From assembly GCA_022574595.1 (NCBI GenBank), contig JACZRS010000007.1:62001-126000 (forward strand): a stretch of DNA of 64,000 nt, read 5' to 3'. The DNA is from Planctomycetota bacterium. GTDB lineage: Bacteria; Planctomycetota; Phycisphaerae; Phycisphaerales; SM1A02. Position 1 is the first letter of the stretch, and each line of letters starts with the position of its first letter. This document shows, one piece after another, positions 52,839 to 62,517 of this stretch. A program made the translations under genes and the position numbers. The notes beneath the pieces were generated by a model. The model made no database searches. It was not told the DNA's origin and saw nothing but the letters and a program-made list of their open reading frames with translations.

Positions 52839-55439
52839 TCATGGGGCCTGTGGAATCCAAACAAGCATCTTGCCTGGCTCGCGGTGATCCCAAGCGTAGT
52901 AGGGGATAGCGGTGAAATTAATTGGCTTTGGTTTGTTGCCATCAACCGCTAAATCAATTCCCTGGCCAGTTAGTACTGTTACTCCACCTAGTAGATCTTT
53001 TCGACGCTCAACCTTTAGTTTGATATCATGAGGTAAAGCAAATCGCTCCCACGATCCATCAACATCCATTTCCTCCACGCAATAAACAATCGGCCCACGC
53101 TGAATTGCTATTCGGCCTGTATTTGCTTCTACTTTTTCATGCGATCTAATCAATCGCACAGGCATGGGCAAATTGAGAGTAATCACATCACCACTTGTCC
53201 ATGTGCGTTTAATTCGTGCGTAACCGCGCTCAATTTTTGGCTTCACAATTGCTGAACCATTTACGCTAATCGTGATTTGCTGCGAATGGTTTTGCTCATT
53301 TGTCACAAACGAGTATAAATCACTTGCAATCACCTCGCCTCGTGCCCACCCAGGAATACGCAGTAATATCGCAAACTCATCCTCGCTTTCGATCTCAACA
53401 GTAATACTAATCTTGCCATCCCACGGATAATTTGTCTGCTGCACTAGTTTAATTGAAGTCTTAAAGTCCTCAATTTCAGCGATACCGCTTGCGTAGAGAT
53501 TCACATAAATATCATCACCATCATGTGCGTAAACATAACCTGCAACCGAAGGCACAAAACGCACAACATTTACAGGGCAGCAAGATGTGCCAAACCATTC
53601 ACTGCGATGGTAGTTTCCATCACTTTCCAATGGGTTGGGGTAGAAAAAACGATCTCCGCTTAAGGAAACACCGGATAGAAAACCGTTATATAATATTTTC
53701 TCCACAACATCTGCGTACTTCGCATCACGGTGCAGCAAGTTCATGCGGTGATTGAACATTGCGTTACCTATCGCAGCGCAAGTTTCGTTGTATGCGGTTG
53801 CGTTTGGTAATTCATAGTCTCCGCCGAATGCTTCGCCTCGCCCTCGCGCACCAACCCCACCAGTTAAGTACAATTTTGTATCGATCTCATTTCGCCAAAT
53901 TTTGTCAAGTGCGTTTATGTAAGAATCATCGCCGGTCAGTGCTGCCACATCTGCCATACCGCAGTATTGATACATAGCTCTCACTGCATGACCGACGGGT
54001 TTGTCTTGGTCTATTACTGGTTTGTGATCCTGGCAATATGGGCCGTACGATTCACGATTATCTGAACGGCCGCGTTGATCCAGAAAGAACTTTGCTAACG
54101 TTAAATACTTATCGTCTCCTGTAACCTGGCTCAACTTAACTAAGCCGATCTCAATTTCCTGATGGCCAGGCGGATCATGTCTTTTATTTGGGCCAAAGAC
54201 TGAATCAATATGATCTGCAAATTTGATTGCAACATTCAGCAGCGAGCGCTTTCCAGTCGCTTGAAAGTGCGCAACCGCAGCCTCAAACAAATGACCCGCG
54301 CAGTAAAGCTCGTGTTTTCTGCGAATGTTTGTCCATCTGTTATCCGGCTCAACTAATGTGTGAAATGTATTGAGATAACCATCTCTCTGCTGCGCAGCTG
54401 CAATATCATCAATTAACTCATCAAGTTGCGATTCCAACTGCACATCGGGATGAGCAGCAAGTGAATAGGCAATTCCCTCGATAACTTTGTAAACATCCGA
54501 ATCGTTGTAATAGATGCCTTGGAATTCACCTTCTGCTAGACCAGCCGCTTTTGTAAAATTGCTGAGTCGACCTGTCTCTTCACACTTTTCCAAACAGTAG
54601 GGGATAGTGGTTAAGCGATTAGTTTCAATTCGCCCTGCCCAGAAATTATCGCTGAAAATGACATTCACAAACGGTACAGCGGTAAGTCGATCAGTTGGAT
54701 CTTCAGCAGATTGCGTTGTTGGGCTTAACAAATGCTTTTCCTTTTTCGCATCTTTTATTTCGCGAACAAATATATTGCGAAACCAAAGAGGATTACCGTG
54801 CGCTTGAAGTTCGATCGGCCCTTGCTCATAGATTGGTTCGTCACGCTCCCAATAGTTTTCCAGGACCGTTTTCTTAACGACCATTATTTCATTAAGCCAA
54901 ACTGTAACACGATCGCCGATCATAACGATTCGAAATTTATTCCATTCACCTAATGTATTATCCGCAACAATCAAGGGCTTGGATGGATTCTTCTGATTGT
55001 TGTATAGGCCGCCTGAGCCGATTTGATTATCCCAAATTTGGATCTGTGGCGAACCTCTCAAATAAATGCCACTGTCACCACCTTTTTCGATCTTCCAATC
55101 GAGCAGTAATTCGAAGTCTCGATATTTGCGCTTCGTTACAAGGCTCGAGCCTTTACCATCAAAGACAAGTTCGCCATTTACTGCGCTCCAGTGCGCCCGC
55201 ATATTGTCATCTGCTTTTTGCTGAGCGTCTTTTAATTGTGCCTCTGATAACTTGGCTAGTTTAGGCGGGCCGCCAACTAGCCCTTTCCAGCCATCAAGAT
55301 TTCGCCCATTAAATAAAGTGGTAAATCCGTTTGGAGGTGTGTTGTGATCTTCCTTATCAGTTGCGGGTGGGGTAAGAGTGATGCCCAGCGCAGCGACTAG
55401 AACTAAAAACATGTAACACCTATACAATAATAATGACAT
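52839..55439 (-). CDS. DUF1080 - GH127 fusion, putative beta-L-arabinofuranosidase
   Basis: An 866-residue exported protein with a signal peptide (MFLVLVAALGITL). The N-terminal DUF1080/3-keto-disaccharide hydrolase-like jelly roll (about residues 35-240) has GFTTLFNGRNLDGWKG and DSGIYLRGSPQIQIWD. Then comes a GH127/DUF1680 domain (about 260-860) with the catalytic-site motifs NETCAAIG (Glu and Cys) and SCCPVNV (vicinal Cys, of which one is the nucleophile in the characterised Bifidobacterium enzyme). The fusion suggests sequential or cooperative attack on plant-type glycans. The start at 55439 has GGAGAAAG upstream. It follows ApbE on the same strand. Confidence 0.87.
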   Translation of the reverse strand: MSLLLYRCYMFLVLVAALGITLTPPATDKEDHNTPPNGFTTLFNGRNLDGWKGLVGGPPKLAKLSEAQLKDAQQKADDNMRAHWSAVNGELVFDGKGSSLVTKRKYRDFELLLDWKIEKGGDSGIYLRGSPQIQIWDNQIGSGGLYNNQKNPSKPLIVADNTLGEWNKFRIVMIGDRVTVWLNEIMVVKKTVLENYWERDEPIYEQGPIELQAHGNPLWFRNIFVREIKDAKKEKHLLSPTTQSAEDPTDRLTAVPFVNVIFSDNFWAGRIETNRLTTIPYCLEKCEETGRLSNFTKAAGLAEGEFQGIYYNDSDVYKVIEGIAYSLAAHPDVQLESQLDELIDDIAAAQQRDGYLNTFHTLVEPDNRWTNIRRKHELYCAGHLFEAAVAHFQATGKRSLLNVAIKFADHIDSVFGPNKRHDPPGHQEIEIGLVKLSQVTGDDKYLTLAKFFLDQRGRSDNRESYGPYCQDHKPVIDQDKPVGHAVRAMYQYCGMADVAALTGDDSYINALDKIWRNEIDTKLYLTGGVGARGRGEAFGGDYELPNATAYNETCAAIGNAMFNHRMNLLHRDAKYADVVEKILYNGFLSGVSLSGDRFFYPNPLESDGNYHRSEWFGTSCCPVNVVRFVPSVAGYVYAHDGDDIYVNLYASGIAEIEDFKTSIKLVQQTNYPWDGKISITVEIESEDEFAILLRIPGWARGEVIASDLYSFVTNEQNHSQQITISVNGSAIVKPKIERGYARIKRTWTSGDVITLNLPMPVRLIRSHEKVEANTGRIAIQRGPIVYCVEEMDVDGSWERFALPHDIKLKVERRKDLLGGVTVLTGQGIDLAVDGNKPKPINFTAIPYYAWDHREPGKMLVWIPQAP

Positions 55440-55478
55440 TGCTTTCTCCAACAGATTGAGCATGATTTGCTGCACATT

Positions 55479-56525
55479 TTAATTACTAGAATACTCACTC
55501 TGCTTTTTAACAAAAGGCGCTGAGCCAAAGTTTATTTTCTGCCAAGTACCATCTGAAGCTTCAAAGGCAATTTGTACAAAGGTATGGGGAAATTTCTTGA
55601 GCAGCTTTTTAGCTTCGGTTGGCCCTAACACACTGATTGCTGAGGCCAGGGCATCCGCGGTAGTACAGTCTTGTGCTACAACGGTCACCGCAATGCGATT
55701 GGTCAGGGCCATACCAGTTCTTGGGTCGATGATGTGCGAATATCGCTTGCCTTTGGATTTGAGGAATTGCTCACTATCTCCTGATGTTGCAATGCCTTTG
55801 TTTTTGCAAAGTAGATTTATTGTGGCTTTTATATCTGAACCATCTCTTACCGAAACTATCCAAGCTTTTTTATCAGGCGGTGGAGCGCCTGCTGCAATAT
55901 CTCCTCCGAGATCAACCAGACATATGTTGATGCCAACTCCTGCAAGTGTTTTCATTGCTTCATCAACCGCAAAGCCTTTCCCGATCCCGCCCAAATCTAA
56001 TATCATGCCCGGCTGTTTCAATTTGACGCTGTTGGCTGAACTGTCAATTATGATTTTCTCCCAGCCAACCCAGGTCATTGCTTTATTAATCGCAGCATTG
56101 TTGGGGAAAATTCCGCCAGAGCGAGCAGTTCTCCAAAGCCTGACGAGAGGCCCGACGGTTATGTCGAAAGCTCCGCCGCTTACTATTGATATTTCTTGTG
56201 CCCGCTCAAGGACATTTAATAAATCTTTGCTGACTAATTTGGAATTTCCGCCCGCGGTCTTGCAAAGCTGCATAAGCTCGCTATTTGCTCGGTAGTCGCT
56301 TAGAACACTATCCAGATCACTCATTCGCTTGAATGCTGATCGTGCAGCACTGCGGGCAGCTTCTTCATCTTCACAATAAAGCACAATTCGAGCATCAACT
56401 CCCATGATGATTTGGTTATATTCATAGCGGTTAAGATTACTATTATTTATAGTACATCCTGATAAGTATCCAAACCCGCCAGGCAAGAGGACGCAGAAAA
56501 TCATGATTCGAAGGAAAGCTTTCAT
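55479..56525 (-). CDS. apbE: FAD:protein FMN transferase (ApbE), lipoprotein
   Basis: A 348-residue exported flavin transferase. The N-terminus is a lipoprotein signal (MIFCVLLPGGFGYLSGC). Family motifs are MGVDARIVLY, the central DLGGIGKGFAVDEA, VDLGGDIAAG and the Mg-binding YSHIIDPRTGMAL. ApbE attaches FMN through a phosphoester bond to threonines of redox proteins such as NqrB/C. Its 5' end overlaps that of the divergent gene at 56503 by about 20 bp, which is unusual. A start at 56543 or at 56504 is also possible, since no ribosome binding site decides it. Confidence 0.88.
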   Translation of the reverse strand: MKAFLRIMIFCVLLPGGFGYLSGCTINNSNLNRYEYNQIIMGVDARIVLYCEDEEAARSAARSAFKRMSDLDSVLSDYRANSELMQLCKTAGGNSKLVSKDLLNVLERAQEISIVSGGAFDITVGPLVRLWRTARSGGIFPNNAAINKAMTWVGWEKIIIDSSANSVKLKQPGMILDLGGIGKGFAVDEAMKTLAGVGINICLVDLGGDIAAGAPPPDKKAWIVSVRDGSDIKATINLLCKNKGIATSGDSEQFLKSKGKRYSHIIDPRTGMALTNRIAVTVVAQDCTTADALASAISVLGPTEAKKLLKKFPHTFVQIAFEASDGTWQKINFGSAPFVKKQSEYSSN

Positions 56526-57393
56526 TTCATCAATAATAACCATGTTTGTGGTTTTCGCACCTTCTATAGGATGTGCGACACAACCACAATCATCGAATGG
56601 TGCGACTCGTGCGAGTCAGCCTAGGCCAATACCACGTAGAGTAATCCTTCAGCCGTTCACTGAATCTATCCTAGGGACAACTGTTTCCTTTGATATGGTT
56701 CCTGTTAATAAGCCAAACCCAAATCCCGACTCGAAATATCGACTCAAACAAAGTCCGTTCTGGATCGCTAAAACCGAAGTAACTTGGGATCTTTATGACT
56801 TATTTACTTATGGTCTGGATCGAACAGGAACAGAAGGTGATCCAGAAGTTGATGCAGTTACGCGGCCTAGCAAGCCTTACATATCTATGGACCGTGGTTT
56901 TGGTCGGTCTGGCTATCCGGTTATTTCGGTTTCATATCATGGGGCTAGGACATTTTGCCAATGGCTATCTGAGAAAACTGGCAAGAATTATCGTCTGCCC
57001 ACCGAATCCCAGTGGAAAATTGTTTGTGAGTCAGCCGGTGGGAAAACACTAACAAACCCAGCACAACATGCGTGGTATGAGGAAAACGCAGACTATCAAA
57101 CGCATGAAGTAGCTACAAAAAAGGCGAATGGGCTAGGCCTACACGATATGTTTGGCAATGCTTCAGAATGGTGCAGCACTATTGATGGTAAAGGTGTTAC
57201 CATGGGCGGGACATACCAGGATACTGCGGATGCTATTGGGTGCCTGGCAAGAGTCGAACCGATCGAAGAATGGAACGAACTCGATCCACAAATACCCAAG
57301 GGAATTTGGTGGTTAACCGATGCGGGCTTTGTGGGGCTGCGAGTTGTGTGTATTCCCTCAGTGGATGAAGATGAAGGAGCAAATGATGATTAG
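56503..57393 (+). CDS. Formylglycine-generating enzyme/sulfatase-modifying-factor-like lipoprotein
   Basis: A 296-residue exported protein with lipobox SIGC at about residue 24. The FGE-sulfatase fold shows as FWIAKTEVTWDLYDLF, PVISVSYHGARTFCQWLSEKTGKNYRLPTESQWKI, GLHDMFGNASEWC and a terminal GLRVVC. The typical paired copper-binding cysteines of true FGE are not obvious, so it may be a non-catalytic or different-activity relative. Its last bases overlap the start of the next gene, placing it at the head of the plus-strand carbohydrate operon. Confidence 0.82.
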   Translation: MIRRKAFISSIITMFVVFAPSIGCATQPQSSNGATRASQPRPIPRRVILQPFTESILGTTVSFDMVPVNKPNPNPDSKYRLKQSPFWIAKTEVTWDLYDLFTYGLDRTGTEGDPEVDAVTRPSKPYISMDRGFGRSGYPVISVSYHGARTFCQWLSEKTGKNYRLPTESQWKIVCESAGGKTLTNPAQHAWYEENADYQTHEVATKKANGLGLHDMFGNASEWCSTIDGKGVTMGGTYQDTADAIGCLARVEPIEEWNELDPQIPKGIWWLTDAGFVGLRVVCIPSVDEDEGANDD

Positions 57394-58705
57394 TAACAAA
57401 AATAATTCGGATCTTACCAGGCGCGATTTTGTAAGAACTACCGCGGCCGTAGCAACTGCTAGCGCGCTGGTTATTCCAACCTGGGCGCACGCCAGTGGTG
57501 ATGATACGATCCGAGTTGGCTTTATCGGTTGTGGCGGACGCGGCACAGGCGCAGCAGGTCAGGCGCTTAAAGCTGACCCTAATGTGAAATTAGTAGCTAT
57601 GGGCGATGCGTTTGAGGATCGATTGGCCAGCAGTCTTAAGCGCTTAAGTAGTAGTCACGCTGACAAAGTCGATGTTCCCGTTGAGCGTCAGTTCATAGGC
57701 TTTGATGCGTATAAGAAAGTTATCGCAAGCGATGTCGATGTTGTGATTCTTACAACACCCCCGCATTTTCGACCTGCACATCTAAAAGCAGCGATCGATG
57801 CGGGCAAGCACGTATTTTGTGAAAAGCCCATGGCTGTTGATGCGACCGGGGTTCGCTCGGTTCTCGAATCCGCAGCTGAGGCAAAACGCAAAGGCCTTTC
57901 GTTGATGTCCGGTTTTTGTTGGCGCTATAGCTATGCACAACGCGAAACTTATGGTCGCATCCTTGACGGCGGAATCGGTGATGTTGTAAGTATGCACACT
58001 ACTTACAATACTGGCATTCTTGGCAAGAAGCCTCGCCAGAATCATTGGTCGGATATGGAATGGCAAATGCGAAACTGGCAACACTTCACCTGGTTGTCCG
58101 GCGATCACATCGCAGAACAAGCTTGCCATGCAATTGATTGGATCAACTGGGCCATGAACGGTGAAATGCCAGTCAAAGCTACTGCGCTAGGCGGAAGACA
58201 AGTGCGAAAAGGTGCTGAGTCAGGCAATGTTTACGACCACTTTTCTGTTACCTATGAATATGAAGATGGCAGACGCTGCTTCCACTCATGCAGGCAGATA
58301 CCAAATTGCTCAAACGATAATACCGCTCATATAACAGGCACTAAAGGTATTTGCACAATTAATCCATGGGGGCCTGACTGCGTAATTAAGGGTGAAAAAC
58401 CATGGCGATATAAGGGCGAAAATCCCAACATGTATCAGGTTGAGCACAACGAACTGTTTGCAGCAATTAGAAGTGGTCAACCAATTAATGATGGCATTTG
58501 GATGGCTAACTCCACGATGATGTCGATCATGGGTCGCATGTCTGCATACACCGGTAAAACGGTTACTTGGGAGCAAGCGTTGTATTCCCCTGAAGACTTA
58601 ACACCTTCGCATTATGAGTTTAGCAATGTTCAAATGCCAGCCGTGGCAATGCCCGGACAAACGGAGTTTCTCCCGGGTAAAGCGCCCGAACTAATAGGTA
58701 GTTAA
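57386..58705 (+). CDS. Gfo/Idh/MocA-family oxidoreductase, Tat-exported (1)
   Basis: A 439-residue NAD(P)-dependent oxidoreductase. A twin-arginine signal (TRRDFVRTTAAVATASALVIP) is followed by the Rossmann motif VGFIGCGGRGTGAA and CEKPMAVD, the EKP motif of the family with its catalytic Lys. A C-terminal alpha/beta domain contains GDHIAEQACHAIDW. The start at 57386 is the second of two adjacent ATG codons and has GGAG six bases upstream; a frame reaching 57320 overlaps the previous gene. Family members oxidise or reduce sugars and inositols. It is about 37% similar by eye to the second copy downstream. Confidence 0.88.
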   Translation: MISNKNNSDLTRRDFVRTTAAVATASALVIPTWAHASGDDTIRVGFIGCGGRGTGAAGQALKADPNVKLVAMGDAFEDRLASSLKRLSSSHADKVDVPVERQFIGFDAYKKVIASDVDVVILTTPPHFRPAHLKAAIDAGKHVFCEKPMAVDATGVRSVLESAAEAKRKGLSLMSGFCWRYSYAQRETYGRILDGGIGDVVSMHTTYNTGILGKKPRQNHWSDMEWQMRNWQHFTWLSGDHIAEQACHAIDWINWAMNGEMPVKATALGGRQVRKGAESGNVYDHFSVTYEYEDGRRCFHSCRQIPNCSNDNTAHITGTKGICTINPWGPDCVIKGEKPWRYKGENPNMYQVEHNELFAAIRSGQPINDGIWMANSTMMSIMGRMSAYTGKTVTWEQALYSPEDLTPSHYEFSNVQMPAVAMPGQTEFLPGKAPELIGS

Positions 58706-58708
58706 TAA

Positions 58709-59614
58709 ATGGATGATTCTATTACCAGGCGCGAATTTGTCGCAGTTGCAGCAATTGGTGCAGCCGGTTTGCAAACGGCTAATGCTTTAGCAATTAATGT
58801 GCAGCATCAACCACGCAATATTAAAAAATCGCTGAAGTTCGGCATGGTGCATGTTAAAGGTTCGCTTCTTGAAAAGTTTCAATTACTTAAAAATATAGGC
58901 TATGATGGTGTTGAACTTGATAGCCCCAACAACCTTGATCGCGATGAAATCCTCAATGCAATGAATAGTACCGGTCTTGCAATTCCGGGGGTTATCGATT
59001 CAGCGCATTGGTCTAAGCCGTTATCGCATGCTGATCCCAATGTGCGAGGCGAAGGTCGAAAAGCGTTAGAAACAGCGCTGCAAGATGCAAAGGCTTACGG
59101 TTCATCTACTGTTCTGCTTGTCCCTGCTGTTGTAAACAAAACAGTTTCGTACAAGGCAGCTTACGAAAGATCCCAGGCAGAGATTAGAAAAGTATTACCA
59201 CTTGCTGAGGAATTAAAAGTAAAAATCGCCATTGAAAATGTCTGGAACAGTTTTCTGCTTAGCCCCCTTGAAGCTGCACGTTACATTGATGAGTTTGAAA
59301 GTGACCATATCGGTTGGTACTTCGACGTTGGCAATATCATCAACTTCGGTTGGCCTGAACATTGGATTGAAATTCTAAATAAGCGCATCCTCAAGCTCGA
59401 CATTAAAGAGTTTTCACGCAAGAAACGCAACGATGAGGGGCTTTGGAAAGGCTTTAATGTTAAGTTGCTCGAAGGTGATTGTGATTGGCCCGCGGTAATG
59501 AAAGCCCTGGATAAGATAGGATATAGCGGTTGGGCTTCAGCGGAAGTTAGCGGTGGTGGTGAAGAGCGCCTTCGTGAAATAGCTCAGCGCATGGATGAAA
59601 TATTCGTTAGCTAA
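58709..59614 (+). CDS. Sugar phosphate isomerase/epimerase-like TIM barrel, exported (1)
   Basis: A 301-residue xylose-isomerase-like TIM barrel with a Tat-like signal (TRREFVAVAAIGAAGLQ). Metal-ligand positions are Glu in KIAIENVWN, Asp in WYFDVGN, Asp in LKLDIKEFS and Glu in SAEVSGGG. It starts three bases after the upstream stop, so it is in an operon with the oxidoreductase. Such pairs act in planctomycete sugar (3-keto-glycoside) catabolism. Confidence 0.85.
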   Translation: MDDSITRREFVAVAAIGAAGLQTANALAINVQHQPRNIKKSLKFGMVHVKGSLLEKFQLLKNIGYDGVELDSPNNLDRDEILNAMNSTGLAIPGVIDSAHWSKPLSHADPNVRGEGRKALETALQDAKAYGSSTVLLVPAVVNKTVSYKAAYERSQAEIRKVLPLAEELKVKIAIENVWNSFLLSPLEAARYIDEFESDHIGWYFDVGNIINFGWPEHWIEILNKRILKLDIKEFSRKKRNDEGLWKGFNVKLLEGDCDWPAVMKALDKIGYSGWASAEVSGGGEERLREIAQRMDEIFVS

Positions 59615-59655
59615 GTAATTGTTTATTTGCTCTGCTTAATAAAATGGAGTCAGCC

Positions 59656-60951
59656 ATGGATCAAACAAGTGATAAATCAACATACACACGTCGTGATTTT
59701 GTCAAAGCCACAGCCGTAGTTGCAGGTAGTGCAGTACCGCTGGCCGCCATTGCCGGTTCCGCTTTTGCTAGTGGATCAGATCAATTGAAGGTAGGACTAA
59801 TTGGCTGCGGCGGGCGCGGTACCGGAGCAGCGTTTAATATTTTAAATGCAAGCAATCAAGTGCGCATCGTGGCGCTTGCGGATTTGTTTGATGATCGGCT
59901 TAATGGTTGTCGCAATAATCTAGCATCTGAAAACAATGAAAATCGTGATCGAGCGCAAGTTGAAGATGATCGCTGCTACGTTGGCTTTGATGCATTTCAG
60001 AAACTTATCGCTAGCGATGTTGATATTGTCATTCTTGCGACCACGCCGCACTTTAGACCAATGCAATTTAGAGCTGCTATTGCAGCAAATAAACACGTTT
60101 TTATGGAAAAACCCGTTGCGGTTGACCCAACTGGTATTCGCTCAGTGATCGCAACCGCAGCAGAAGCTAGACGCAAAAACCTATCCGTAGTAACTGGTAC
60201 TCAGCGTCGACATGAAGCACGATACTTAGCCCTTATGGACAGAATTCATTCCGGCGAGATCGGAGAAATCGTTTCCGCTCGCTGCTACTGGAATCAGGGT
60301 AGTCTTTGGGTCAAAGAACAACAACCCACCTGGACGGATATGGAATGGCAAATCCGAAACTGGCTCTACTTCACCTGGGCATCCGGCGATCACATTGTCG
60401 AGCAGCACGTGCATAATCTCGATGTCTGCAACTGGGCCATTGGATCGCACCCAATTAAATGCTTCGGTATGGGTGGGCGCGAGGTAAGAACCGCGCCAAA
60501 GTACGGCCACATCTTCGATCACTTTGCAATTGAATATGAATATCCCAATGGTGTAGTCATGCAAAGCTATTGTCGGCAGATTGATGGTTGCAAAAATCAA
60601 GTCGCGGAAGGAATTCACGGCTCAATAGGCAGAGCATGGATAGGTGGGGGAACAAGGATTATAGGTAAGAACGCTTGGCAATTTACAGAAAAGAATCCTA
60701 ATCCATACGTTGTTGAACACAAAGACCTGATCGCAAGTATCACCGGTAAAGGCAAATATCTAAATGAAGCTAAACGTGTCGCTGAATCCACACTTACCGC
60801 AATCATGGGGCGAATGAGCGCATACACCGGCAAGGAATTAACCTGGGAAGCAGCACTTAACTCTGAGCTCGATCTTTCGCCACCTGCTTATGAATTCGGT
60901 TCGCTCCCAACGACAGAAGTAGCTGTACCTGGTAAAACCCCGCTGATTTAA
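59656..60951 (+). CDS. Gfo/Idh/MocA-family oxidoreductase, Tat-exported (2)
   Basis: A 431-residue paralogue of the gene at 57386, with Tat signal TRRDFVKATAVVAGSAV, Rossmann motif VGLIGCGGRGTGAA, MEKPVAVD and GDHIVEQHVHNLDV. The start at 59656 has GGAG six bases upstream; an in-frame ATG at 59644 does not. Probably a tandem duplication with diverged substrate preference in the same pathway. Confidence 0.88.
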   Translation: MDQTSDKSTYTRRDFVKATAVVAGSAVPLAAIAGSAFASGSDQLKVGLIGCGGRGTGAAFNILNASNQVRIVALADLFDDRLNGCRNNLASENNENRDRAQVEDDRCYVGFDAFQKLIASDVDIVILATTPHFRPMQFRAAIAANKHVFMEKPVAVDPTGIRSVIATAAEARRKNLSVVTGTQRRHEARYLALMDRIHSGEIGEIVSARCYWNQGSLWVKEQQPTWTDMEWQIRNWLYFTWASGDHIVEQHVHNLDVCNWAIGSHPIKCFGMGGREVRTAPKYGHIFDHFAIEYEYPNGVVMQSYCRQIDGCKNQVAEGIHGSIGRAWIGGGTRIIGKNAWQFTEKNPNPYVVEHKDLIASITGKGKYLNEAKRVAESTLTAIMGRMSAYTGKELTWEAALNSELDLSPPAYEFGSLPTTEVAVPGKTPLI

Positions 60952-60963
60952 GGACAAATTGCA

Positions 60964-61875
60964 ATGAAGCGAAGAGAATTCATCGCGGCCGCTAGTGGAG
61001 CAGCAGCTGTATTAACTACGGGTAACAATGCCGATGCTGCGGGAACCACCAAACAATCTGGCTCCTTTAAACTCAAGTACGCGCCGCACTTTGCTATGTT
61101 CAAGCATCACGCAGGCAATGATCCGGTTGATCAATTAAAATTTGCAGCCGATGAAGGATTTACTGCGTGGGAAGATAACGGCATGGCAGGTAAATCCATT
61201 GCCGATCAGGAGCGCATTGCAAAAGCAATGGACGAACTCTCCATGACCATGGGTGTCTTTGTCGCAGATGCCCAATGGTCCAAACCAATCTACGCATTAG
61301 GTGGTTCTGAAACACGAAAGATGCTGCAGGAAAAGATGCGCAGTGCAGTTGAAGTCGCAAAGCGCGTAAACGCAAAGTGGTGCACTATTGTGCCCGGACC
61401 TTATGACAAAAGATTAGAGTGGGATTACCAAACCGCTAACGTAGTTGACTGCTTGAAAGCCATGGCCGAGATATGTGAACCGGCCGGTCTGGTTATGGTC
61501 CTGGAAGGGCTTAATCCATATCGCGATCATCCAGGCATGTTTCTTACAAAAATCCCCCAGGCCTATCAGCTTTGTAAAGCTGTAAACAGCCCAACGTGCA
61601 AAATTCTCGATGATCTTTATCACCAGCAAATAACCGAAGGCAATCTGATACCCAATATTGATAAAGCCTACAGCGAAATTGCCTATTTTCAGGTGGGTGA
61701 TAATCCGGGACGAAAAGAACCAACCACCGGCGAAATCAATTACCAAAACGTGTTCAAACACATCCACAAAAAGGGTTTTACAGGCGTAATCGGCATGGAG
61801 CACGGCAACAGCCAATCAGGCAAAGTCGGCGAACGCGCAGTGATTGATGCCTACCGCTACTCGGATGCGTTTTAA
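60964..61875 (+). CDS. Hydroxypyruvate-isomerase-like TIM barrel, exported (2)
   Basis: A 303-residue TIM barrel with a signal (KRREFIAAASGAAAVL). Family motifs include MVLEGLNPYRDHPG, CKILDDLYHQQI, FQVGDNPGR and GVIGMEHGNS, which carry the metal ligands Glu, Asp, His and Glu. It resembles hydroxypyruvate isomerase and erythrulose-phosphate isomerase relatives. It lies 12 bp after the second oxidoreductase and ends the operon. A weak hairpin follows at 61902-61919. Confidence 0.85.
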   Translation: MKRREFIAAASGAAAVLTTGNNADAAGTTKQSGSFKLKYAPHFAMFKHHAGNDPVDQLKFAADEGFTAWEDNGMAGKSIADQERIAKAMDELSMTMGVFVADAQWSKPIYALGGSETRKMLQEKMRSAVEVAKRVNAKWCTIVPGPYDKRLEWDYQTANVVDCLKAMAEICEPAGLVMVLEGLNPYRDHPGMFLTKIPQAYQLCKAVNSPTCKILDDLYHQQITEGNLIPNIDKAYSEIAYFQVGDNPGRKEPTTGEINYQNVFKHIHKKGFTGVIGMEHGNSQSGKVGERAVIDAYRYSDAF

Positions 61876-61901
61876 GAAATACGTAAATGCCAAATACGAG
61901 C

Positions 61902-61919
61902 TAGGTTGCCACAAACCTA
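61902..61919 (+). terminator. Weak hairpin between convergent genes
   Basis: TAGGTT and AACCTA pair around a six-base loop and are followed by TATTTAC. It lies in the 60-bp gap between two convergent genes and is a marginal terminator. Confidence 0.35.
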
Positions 61920-61935
61920 TATTTACTCCTGCAGT

Positions 61936-62487
61936 CTACTTGATCCCAATGTATGCAATGTAACCACCTATAGCAAACAATATGTAAGCAGAGAAAACAA
62001 AGAATATCGAGCAGAAATTAAGAACGTGGAATACCCACTTGGTTTGTCCATGACTCAAAAAACCTGCTAGATAAGTACAACCAGTGGCTATTGCACCCGA
62101 AAGTGTTCCATACACAAATGCCGCCAATGCGGAAGCTAATGCTGCAATCAACTCAGTCTTACCTGTCGTTGAGAGGTTTCCAACAAATGCGAGTATAGCT
62201 ATAGCGGAGCCGCCATTTATGAGGATTGCTGTTCGTAGTGCAGTTTGTCCTGCTAAGTTCACCGCGCGCATAAATTCTAGTTCAATTTGATTCTGTGCGC
62301 TGTATTGGGCTAGTATTCCCTCTTCAACGAATTTTGCTCGATCTCCTGCATTGGAACTATCGCTGTAATCTACTTCTAGCTCCGTAAGATAATTGTAAAG
62401 CGCTTGGATGCGAATTGTTTTTCGTCCTCTCGTTTCTAAATCACGTGCATCTTCACGAATTCGATTGATTATTTCAGTATCAGCCAT
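61936..62487 (-). CDS. Hypothetical multi-pass membrane protein
   Basis: A 183-residue protein with a soluble helical N-terminal half (about residues 1-75, NRIREDARDLETRGRK) and about four hydrophobic segments: 83-105, 111-128, 130-145 and 155-180. No family recognised. It is the last of three same-strand genes with gaps of 30 and four bases. The layout (helical soluble part plus paired short membrane helices) recalls small membrane effectors but the sequence does not prove it. Confidence 0.65.
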   Translation of the reverse strand: MADTEIINRIREDARDLETRGRKTIRIQALYNYLTELEVDYSDSSNAGDRAKFVEEGILAQYSAQNQIELEFMRAVNLAGQTALRTAILINGGSAIAILAFVGNLSTTGKTELIAALASALAAFVYGTLSGAIATGCTYLAGFLSHGQTKWVFHVLNFCSIFFVFSAYILFAIGGYIAYIGIK

Positions 62488-62517
62488 TACTCAACTCTAT
62501 TAGCCTAGGAAATAAGT

